From assembly GCA_037179385.1 (NCBI GenBank), contig CM074193.1, forward strand, positions 8,143,547 to 8,207,546: 64,000 nucleotides of DNA. The letters run 5' to 3'. Every line of letters begins with the position of its first letter. Within the stretch, counting starts at the first letter, position 1. The stretch comes from Holothuria scabra. Its lineage: Eukaryota; Echinodermata; Holothuroidea; Aspidochirotida; Holothuriidae. This document shows, piece after piece, positions 1-9,400 of the stretch. The notes beneath the pieces are model-generated. The model made no database searches. It saw only the letters and a program-made list of their open reading frames with translations, and had not been told where the DNA came from. Made by a program: the position numbers and the translations under genes.

Positions 1-31
1 TCAAAGGGTAAATAGGTAACACAAGAGGAAG

Positions 32-720
32 GGGAAGTTGGCAGATTGCAAGGGTCTCACATTGAAAACTCAACATGCAAATGGGAATCTAATTTGGACA
101 TTCAGCGTATGTAGTAAAGAGATATCTAGTGCAAAGGTGCAGTCCTCCAGAAAGACTCTGTCGTCATTTGTGGAAGCCAAAGGCATATCCAACCCAGCTA
201 AGTTGGGCAGCATTTCTGATGAAGGTAACAAATGAAGTAAAGAAGAAAGCTCAGGACATCAAAGTGTTCACATCAGGGACAGAGTGAACAGCATCATGCT
301 AATGGAAGGTGTTAAGGAGGAAGGTGTGCCACTGGATGCCATCCAGAAACCCCTCATCCTTGCCAGGGCAGCAAATTGGTAAAGAGAAAATGAGACCAAT
401 AAAGCCAAGAGACCTTGAAGAGACTTTGAAATGCACATGGAGTGTGTCCCATCAAACTTCTCTTCAAAGGGACATCAGAGTAGAAGAACAGCCTCACCCT
501 TTTTTTGCTGCTAAAGAAATGCTTGGACTGCCATCAAAGTTAAAGACCTGGTATATTGACATGACCTTTAAAGCTGTATTGCAGTTGTGGCAACTACGAT
601 GATACATTCACTTGCAGTTAGCGGTGACCACATTTCGCAGATTCCACCCCAAGTTGCATTCATCTTGATATCTTCATGTCTTTAGACTGAAAAAATAGAG
701 TGCAGAAAGTGAAAGTTCCT
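32..720 (+). pseudogene. decayed MULE-like DNA transposase remnant
   Basis: The sequence encodes pieces of a transposase across shifting frames. Near 250-380 frames read AQDIKVFTSGTE and LILARAANW; near 540-580 the frame reads KTWYIDMTFKAV; from 602 another frame reads IHSLAVSGDHISQIP followed by VAFILISS. This order (ARAxN, then WYxDxTFK, then IHxF...QxP) is what I know from the catalytic region of Mutator-like transposases of invertebrate elements, where the Asp of DxTFK is the first catalytic acidic residue. Several in-frame stops and at least two frameshifts break it, so it cannot make a working enzyme. No terminal inverted repeats were identified. The family call is by motif memory; the coding-remnant call is firmer than the superfamily name. 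Confidence 0.5.
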
Positions 721-1152
721 GAGACAGATGTCACCATCAGAGGCTCTGTTGGTCTGTTTATTAGCATGTTGTGCATACTAAAATGTACAGTATCAGTTGT
801 GTGAAGCTGAGTGTTGTGATATTTTTTTTTATTTTTTATCTACCAGGGCAAGAGGTCAAAAATTTTTTTGTAAATAAAAGGTAGTGTTGCAAGGTGCAAA
901 TGATGTGTTGTATATATCCAATTCATTTTTGCCATTGGCTTATAAATTACAACTTCACGTTGGGTGGCAACCAATTCAACAATTCGATCAAATCTGGTAT
1001 TTTTTGAAAGGCTAGTTCCGATGGGAAAACCGTAGATTGCTCTTGGATGAAAAATTCTCCTTACTTTGACCCAGCCAGTAACCGAAGTCCAGACCTCCCA
1101 GTTGTCAAGCTCCATCGCTTTGCTTCAAATGCCACCACCTTTATCCACTCCA

Positions 1153-1203
1153 CCATAGTATGCGTATGTGTATGTGTAGTGTGTGTATGTATGTGTGTAT
1201 GTT
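1153..1203. repeat. GT/GTAT microsatellite
   Basis: An imperfect run of TATGTGTATG and GTGTGT units. It explains the Cys/Val-rich frame here, which is not a gene. Confidence 0.85.
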
Positions 1204-1360
1204 CAGGTTCTCCAAAGGAAACTCAGTGCATATCTTGAGTCCTCATAAAAATTCAGGTTAGTGTTAAGGAAGGAAATAAAGAAGAAAACACATGAGGTCC
1301 TCAGATTGTACAGTGCACAAAATTTACTTGTGTGTATTTGTGTTTGTTGTAATTTGCTTG

Positions 1361-1619
1361 TTAACCCTTTACCATTGTTTGGGTCCTTTTGGACCCATGC
1401 GGAGAGCTCGGCTGTCACCCATCTTTACTGTTTCACGCGAAGCTCGAAACTGCGAGTAGCTAACCGAAAATTTGGCCACAACAACGAGAGAGACAATAGT
1501 TTAAGGTCACGGGGCCAATGGCCTAAGGAAGCCGATGCGGGGTGGGCTACGTCCGCTTTTCCGCCCACTCCCGAGGCGCGCAAATATGCCCCGATCGGAG
1601 CACAACGGTAAAGGATTAA
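1361..1619. mobile_element. family A MITE, full copy, TTAA-flanked
   Basis: The element begins TTAACCCTTTACCATTGT and ends ACAACGGTAAAGGATTAA, so it has roughly 14-bp terminal inverted repeats inside TTAA on each side. A second full copy lies at 5191-5449 and half a copy at 41481. TTAA target duplication with CCC-starting termini is the habit of piggyBac-superfamily elements, so this is probably a non-autonomous piggyBac-like MITE. The interior is GC-richer than its surroundings and has no coding capacity I trust, although both strands stay open by chance. Confidence 0.75.
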
Positions 1620-1639
1620 CACAATATCCCAGGATAGGA

Positions 1640-1770
1640 ATGTGTGACATTTTCAAACTTGGTACATTGATTCTGTATATTAAGAGTAAGAACCCACTTG
1701 TGTTTGGTGGATGTCAAAGGTCATCTGGGGTCACCAGAGGGAGGTCAAACTCTGGAAACCTTGTTCGTTT
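1640..1770 (-). repeat. solitary copy of the 145-bp repeat unit
   Basis: The stretch TGTCAAAGGTCATCTGGGG at 1712-1730, followed by TCACCAGAGGGAGGTCAAA, is the reverse complement of the unit that is tandemly repeated at 58200-59280. It carries the same AGGTCA-type direct repeat (1712-1723). Confidence 0.7.
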
Positions 1771-1784
1771 TTAAACAATATACC

Positions 1785-2420
1785 TCAAGATGCAGTTGGC
1801 AACTTAGACAGATTTCATTGTTTAAAGGTTTGGGGACATAAAAGTGACAAAATTGGGTACTCAAAGTATTGTACAGTATGAAGCATTTAAAACCAAGTAC
1901 ATCTGCAATTTCCATCAAAATCCATGTTGATTGACCATCTTGCAGGTTTATTTCTGATTTGCACTTAATCATAAAAAGGCATGAGCTTAATATGCACAAT
2001 GTGTGATGTCTGTAGAGGGACATACCATATGTTTAATGTTTTCCCTTGTCTTTGCTGTCAGGTTGGGAGTTCCATTCCTGGCAGAGTCATTCCGAAGACT
2101 TTAAAAACGGAACTTGCTGTCATTGTGCTTGGTACTCCGCATAAGCAATGGTGTAGGGAAAAAAGCCAGTGTGAGCCACAACTGGAAAAAAGGTCATGGC
2201 CAGCTTGACTTGAATCAATTGATTGGAAACTGTGCTTAAATCTCCATCTAACTATTTAACTAACCTTTGTTTTTGCAGTCTGTATTCAAGGACAGTTGTA
2301 ACATCAGTATGACATGAGGGTTTATACTGGAAGTTTCAACTGTGTCCTTGAGAAACATGAGTATCAAGTACCAAACTGCAAACTCAGCTGTATATGATGA
2401 GTTATTAAGAGATAATTACT
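1785..2420 (+). repeat. family R interspersed repeat, split by a SINE
   Basis: Left part 1785-2055 and right part 2275-2420 match the copy at 36270-36620 in order: the dGATTTGCACTTA region, the GGGACATACCATATG region, AAGGACAGTTGTAACAT, TGTGTCCTTGAGAAA, then GTATCAAGTACCAAA. The SINE at 2055-2260 sits between the halves. Class unknown; no coding potential. Confidence 0.6.
2055..2260 (+). mobile_element. tRNA-derived SINE, truncated at the 5' end
   Basis: It contains the box-B-like GAGTTCCATTCC and the shared tail: GAAGACTTTAAAAACGGAAC, then CACAACTGGAAAAAAGG, then CTTGACTTGAATCAATTG. The better preserved copy at 4614 has the same tail. It is nested in a family R repeat, so it inserted later. 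Confidence 0.7.
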
Positions 2421-2839
2421 GTGATAAAGCATTTTAGGACATGTAAACACTGTGGAACACTTCACATCATTATTTTCACATTTAAGCAACAGGTTGCTTC
2501 AGAAACATTCAAAGTTTGAAGAGCTATTCACCTTAAGAACCCTAAAAGATGCTGACGTAATTCCAGCTGTTTTTTTGAAATCAAATTTTGCCAAGTGAAG
2601 TCAGAACTGTTTGCTGAAATATCATACCACTACCTTTTATAGGCTAAACAAAGCTTAGAACCAAAACCATTATTCAATTTAGGTGTAGAAAAACTCACTT
2701 TCCCTGGATACAAAATATACTGCAGTATTTTGTAGTGCATATCACCTGTAGACACCTGTATTAAATATTGCACATAGTAGTGTAAAGGTGTATTGTGATT
2801 TGTCATTTACAAGGAGGGACATTTTAGAATTTAGTGCAT

Positions 2840-2965
2840 TCTCTTAACTGCAGACAGGAGTAGGAGAGACAAGTCAGAGATCCACAACAGAAAAAAGGCT
2901 ATGGCAGGCTTGACTTAAACTAGTCAGTCAGAAACAGCCATAAAACTCCATCTAACTCTCTTAGT
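2840..2965 (+). mobile_element. SINE tail fragment
   Basis: AGATCCACAACAGAAAAAAGG followed by GGCTTGACTTAAACTAGTC and a CATAAAACTCCATCTAAC end matches the 3' part of the tRNA-derived SINE; the tRNA-like head is missing. Confidence 0.55.
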
Positions 2966-3286
2966 GCAAACAGATATGCTTGAACAACATCATATGCATA
3001 GGAGTGTCCACTGTAGTAACTACTGAGCTGCAAGTTATTGCAGAGCATTAACATCAACCTTTAATCCTTAAACATGAGGGACCTAATTGCTCATAGCTAG
3101 ACCTTGTTTTCTGTGTTTGCTAGTTGAAAAAGTGAACTTATACAGAAACAATCTACTGTAAATCTTAGTGTACAGCTGTCCAGAAATATATACCACCTTT
3201 TATTGACAAGTATTACAAAATTAATAAAAAGTTATAACTTACAGCTCTTTTGAAAATCAAAATTCTTTGACTTTTTCTCTTTATAG

Positions 3287-3488
3287 GAGCTGTTTTTCAG
3301 CAAGTCATCCAGAGAGCTGTGAAAGTCTTACAAGATGGAGGTGTCATAGCAGTTCCAACTGATACCATATATGGACTTGCAGCTTTATCCCAAAACACAG
3401 AAGCTATTACAAAAATATACAATATTAAAGGTCGTCATGATGAGAAACCGATCGCTATAAGTGTAGGAAGTGTGACTGACATTGCTAA
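3287..3488 (+). CDS. YRDC: YRDC exon (first visible; internal)
   Basis: Acceptor TTTATAG before 3287 and donor GTAAGA at 3489. Two bases finish a split codon, 66 codons follow, then AA of the next split codon (Lys). It encodes the substrate-binding VPTDTIYGLA and the KGRHDEKP loop. Confidence 0.93.
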
Positions 3489-6400
3489 GTAAGAATTGCT
3501 TTTTCTGTAAAAGATATGAATGACTTCATTCATATTAACCATTATAATTTGAGAAATTTTGACTGAGAAACTTTTTTTTGTCCATCAAAGGTGCAGTTTT
3601 CTGAGAAAGGAATGTTACTTGGTTGGAAGGAGCATAGCATGTGTTTGTGTATGAAATCAATGCATGAAATCTCACTATCTTGACAACATGACATTTCTTG
3701 CTTAGAAGGACTTGATGATTAGAACCAAAATGGTAATCCTGTGTGGATGTATATTCTGGAAATGATGATTTCTTGGTGACCACCACTGTACTTAATGATG
3801 AGCTAGTGCTACACTCTCCAGAAAAAGTAGTACCAAGTGTTTTATTGTGTATGTTGATAGAGGCATAAATCCTGTCAGCTGAGTTACTTTTCACTTTAAT
3901 TGAGTAAACAAGATTTTAATAATGTGATATCTAGAAGTACACTAGCTGGTCTTTAAGTGTATTACTAATATTTTGAAAAGCATCATTCACATTCCCTAAC
4001 TGATAAATGTATGATCTGTAAATGATGTGAAAAAGTTAAATTTTTCATTTGTAAAATCTATATGGATGTGTGCATATTCAGTGGATTGTATTGTAATCAA
4101 TATTTATTGTTTTCTCCATCAGATGGAGTAAAGTTTCTGTACCCACTGCTTTACTGAATGACCTTCTTCCTGGACCAGTAACTGTTGTATTTGAAAGAGA
4201 AACAAATCTAAACCCTGGATTGAATCCTTGTACCAATCTTGTTGGTGTCAGAGTACCGGACCATGCTTTCATTCAAGAGCTTGCTTTAGCAGCAGATTCC
4301 CCTTTGGCTCTTACTAGTGCAAACTTTTCTTCAGCACTAAGTACATTATCAATACAAGTAAGTGGCATATTTTCAAATCTGCAGTAACTTCCTGTACCTC
4401 TCACCAGTGTTGACACTAGAGCGTGGGATTTCTGCCAAAAATTGAGACACCCACTCAAAAATAATTCAATGTGGGGAAATTCCTGCAGTGTGTTTGATAA
4501 TTGATAGTACAATTAATACCAGAAATATTGCAAACATGCAAGGGAAACAGTGGACACAAAATTTCATTGAGAAATGACATCTTTCTGATACCTGATTCTG
4601 AATCTCTTCCATTGGTATGTGGTGGTCAAGGCATCAGACTTGCAGTCTGAAGGTTGGGAGTTTGAGCCCCGGCTGGGTCATACCCAAGACTTTAACACAG
4701 AACCTACTGCCATTGTGTTTTATTGGTGCTCACCATAAGCATTGGAGAAGAAAAAACAAGCCAGTTTGCCACAATTGGAAAGAAAGACTGTGGCTGGGCG
4801 GCGGGCTTGACTTGAACCAATTGGCTGAAAACTGGGCCGTAAAACTCAAAACTCCTTTGATAGATAACACAACAATATCGATTCAATGGGCAGATTCCCA
4901 TTTTGAATAACATGCAGTTGGCAGCTTGTGAGTGGTTCTAGCCATAACTGAAGAGCATCGCATACAAGGTCTATGTAAGGACAGGACAAGTAACTTTGAA
5001 ATATTTCATGATTTTAATTCTGCCCATCATCCTGCCATATCCCAAGCCATATCTTAAAATCCCCACAAAAAATTATGAAAAGGAGCAAAATCCTCACGTA
5101 ATGCTAGTATAAATGCTGCCTCTCATCTGCTTTGCTTAGTTCAGCTGTGAAGCAGTGATCCTGTGCAAACTATTTGTGTGTGTCCAAACTTTAACCCTTT
5201 ACCGTTGTTTGGGTCCTTTTGGACCCATGCGGAGAGCTCGGCTGTCACACATCTTTACTGTTTCACACAGAGCTCGAAACTGCGAGTAGCTACCCGAAAA
5301 TTCGGACACAACAGCGAGAGAGACAATAGTTTAAGGTCATGGGGTCAATGGCCTACGGAAGCCAATGCGGGGTGGGCTATGTCCGCTTTTCCTCCCAATC
5401 CCGAGGCGCGCAAATATGCCCCGATCGGAGAACAACGGTAAAGGGTTAAGGGAAGTGGCCAAAGACTGGGAATACTTTCAGGTTCTTCAGATGGGGACAT
5501 ACAGTGGCTGGTCCTGTCAGCAGGATTTTTACCATGTAGTACAGGCCTTATTGCCCCTGGAGCAAGAAGTAGGTGTAGAAGCATACTTCCCTCTCAAAAA
5601 TAAGGCTACCCACTTAAAATGACATAGATCTGTAAGTGAAATTTTCTTTTTATTTATGACCGATAGAAGTGGCTTCTATACTGTGCAACAGATTACAGCA
5701 AGATGAATTCCCCTTTGGAGCTCTTTGTCCTATTACTGGTAAAATCAGGAATTTGATTAAATCATCAATGCTGGTGTCACTGTCAGCTATTGTAATTACA
5801 GGACATTTACTCAAATGTCTGTCTTTAGATAATATCTGCCTAGGTGTGATTGTCATTGGCATGTCATTAAAAGATATTGTTAGCTGAAACTTCTGGATTC
5901 AGTATTTGAAGGGAAAACTATAAAAACAGAAGTCCACACTTTAATCAAAAATTAATCACGAATTGACTATTTGGCAGGGTATTTAATTTCTATTTAGCCC
6001 TGTTATTATGAAAAACACTTTCAGAGCTTAACATGCAATATTGTGACATCAGCAGAAACTGGTAATTTAGTGCAAATGATATCCTTTGCTTTTGTAACCT
6101 TCATTTAAAGGACAGTTGCAAGTTGAGAGGGTTCAGTATGAAAATTGTGTCCTTGAAAAATATCATTATTACTCTGCAAACTAAACCAATTAATGAGTGA
6201 TTAAAAGTTCATTTATAAAGGATTGAAGGTAGTGTTTCGTTTTGTTTATTGTTTTATCGCTTTAGCATATACACTTACAAATATACAGTATAAATACAAC
6301 AAAAGAATCTAAGGACAGAGTAAAGTAAAAGTAAGTACACAAAAACCCCAGGGGGGGGGGCTTGAGAATGTGCACTCCCTTAGAAAAAAAACAACAAGCA

Positions 6401-9400
6401 GACTACAGACAAACACAAAAAGCTAATACAGTAGCAAAAAAGAGAGGTTACATAAACATAGCAGAGGTCAAAAAAGAGAACTTTCCCATCCCCCAAACCA
6501 CACATCCCACCCCACCATACCCAGCAACAGCCGGCTGGGGAAAATAAAATGCTTAAGACACTGTAAAATGGCAAAGTGAGATGATAAGAAGCCTATGGAA
6601 TTAATTCGGTGCGTTACATGTGAGATGAACCTAGTAGTCTTGAATAAAATGGCCTGAAATGTTTTGTCTGAAGGACTGGATACTTTGTTTGGCTATGACA
6701 GAAGACGGGAGGGAATTCCAAATCCCAATGGCGTGATTACGAAGAGAGTTGTGCTGTAAAGAACTTTAAACAGTGTGCAGATGAAGTGATGCAGATAGTG
6801 GAGTGTTGCGATTATGGACGGAGAAGTTGTGGGAAAAATAATTTGAAAATTGACTGGGCAGCAGGTTGTGCAACGAGCGATAGGTGAATGTGGCAATATT
6901 GGTAGTAAAAATATCACAGAGTTTTAGAATGTTTAATGACTTGAACAAGGAACTACTGTAGTATGGTCATGAGGTTTGGAGCAAGTGATGTGACGGAATA
7001 GCTCTCTTTTGTAAGACATTTAACTTATCAAAAAGAGTATGACTAGTACTGGACCAAGCAGTGGAACAATAGTTAATATAAGGATAGATTAAGCCAAGGT
7101 TAATGGAATGAAGAGCAGTCTTAGGTACAATATACTGAAGTCTTCCTAATATACCAACGACCTGAGCGATCTGGGATGAATTCCAGTGTGCGACATTTCA
7201 GCAGAAAGTCCTGACTTTACTTGGCAGAGAAGTAAGCTTTCTTTAGGAACAATGCGTTGGATATGTCAGTACCATTTACAGTTCTCAGAACATACCTCAT
7301 CGAATTTTGAATGTTTCTGAAGCAATTTGTTGCTTATGCTAAAATAATGATTTGAAGTGTTTTACAGTGTTAACATTTCTTTTGTTAACCATGTATTAAT
7401 TATTTCCTAATTGCTTATCGGATAGTTTATGGTTTTGTAATAGATACTGATGATATCCAAAGACACAATTTCAACTTTCAAAGTAAATCCCCTGATGACA
7501 TACTAATGTTACACTGTCCTTGAAATGAAGATTTGTAAAATAACAGGTAACATCCATCTTAATCCATCTTGTGAAACTGGTTAGATTACATTGAGCAATT
7601 AATACGATGACATTTAGCTTGACAAAATGCAATATCATATTGAATTTGATTTGTATTTCCACTTACAAAACACTCATGAACAATGAGGTTGAAGTCTCTT
7701 ACTAGGAGCAGTAGAGGTATACTAAAAAATGTGCACTAGAAAATATAGAAGACGAAATGCTATCACAATTGCAAATATGGTGACATTGCATTGCAATCAT
7801 AATCATATGATTTATTACTTTCATATTTAGTATCAGGGACTTATATACATAGACAGAGCATGTAACGTGTACGTCCTATAGATCTGTACATGACCACCAC
7901 CGACTGGAACAAAAAAGGCGCACCAAGATCGCCTCCATGAACCTATAAATCGTCTGATTTGATGACAGCTCTGTTAAATTTTAAACAAAAGTTAAACTTG
8001 AATGGGAAACAATATCATATTCCTGCAATATGTGAAGTGAGTTTGACCTTACCTTGCCATATTTCAAAAAATATTTCATCTTTCTTGCAAAATATGGGAT
8101 ATACTTGAGCAAGTCCAAGCTTTCACACAAAACCATAGCAGACTGCCAACTTAGTGTGCTTTTTCTCACACATTGGGAGCGACAATGTACCTTGAAGTAT
8201 GCTCTGTCCATGTATAGAAAGTCCTTGAATGGTATTCATTGTAGTTGAAGGAGGCATGACTCCTGTCACCAATATTCAAAAGGAAAATGACTTCAGGAAT
8301 TGCATCATAATTTTCCTCATAAAAATAACAGGATGACCGGAGCCACTGACTCAACTCCAGTCACATAAAAAGTAGTAAAAGATGCAACTCTACTGGAAAT
8401 TGAGTGACATGTTACAACTCTGGTACTGTATTCAGTAGCTATAATCATAAATTATAGTCATTGTGGTAATTGATTCTCATCAGGTGAAATGATGCAAGCC
8501 TGTCTGAGCCTGTCTGGAAGTAGGATTTTCTTGTGTCTACCACATTTTAATTATAGCATTACATGCATATCTATTTAAGGGGGGGGGGGAGTAAACATTG
8601 TTTTGGATAGCAGGGGCAGGGAGTTATGGAGAGAGAGAGTCTTCCTCCCCTTAAATACCAGATTTTTGAATATTTGAGGATCTGTAGCAACTGTTTGGTG
8701 CAACATATAAGGTCAGTGTTAAGGATATTTACTGCAAATTTTTGACTCTTTCCCAGGGAGAACAATGATGGGATTTTATCTGTGGTGGGGCAGAACCCTA
8801 CTTCATGATTGGCTGACCTTTGTCCCCCTCTCCTCCTAGTTTCTCTGACTGTTGGGCACAGGAAATTTCAGGAAAATATCTGTGTATTATTCATATTATT
8901 TTGTGATTGGTTGTGTCTTTATTTTTCCTAAATGACATTTTTGAGTGGGACCGTGGTTTAATAAACTGTGTGTTCTTATCAGGCAGTCAGATTTGCATGT
9001 ATAGGTTAAAACTGACACCCTACTGACAGATGAGATTGACCTTTAGAAATCAAAACACTTGAAATCCGTTACTACAGTTTTCTGACGGAACAATTACCAT
9101 GGTGAATTTGTTGCTCAGATTACTCTTACAGATTTAGGATTGCACTTGTATCAAAATATTTGTCATATCAAAGTTTGGATTTATCTTGTAAAATTCTTTC
9201 TTTGTTCTCTTGAAGGAATTCAAATCTTTATGGCCAAAGTTGGATTTAATCGTTGATGCTGGTATTCTAAGTGATTCCAGGGCAGGCTCCACAGTGATTG
9301 ATCTCTCTTATGAAGGACAGTTTGCCATTATCAGACCAGGGAGGTAGGTGTCATCTTGCTGTGAGCAGGGTTGTCACCAGACTATTTTGAGAGCCGGGTA

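Noticed and set aside
1425..1622. Overlapping open frames near 1261-1622 and 5163-5622
   Set aside because: They lie inside two copies of the same MITE; similarity between them comes from the element, not from a gene.
4614..4684. Functional tRNA-Ala gene
   Set aside because: The head folds partly but flows into the shared SINE tail, lacks a poly-T terminator directly after it, and has relatives with the same tail.
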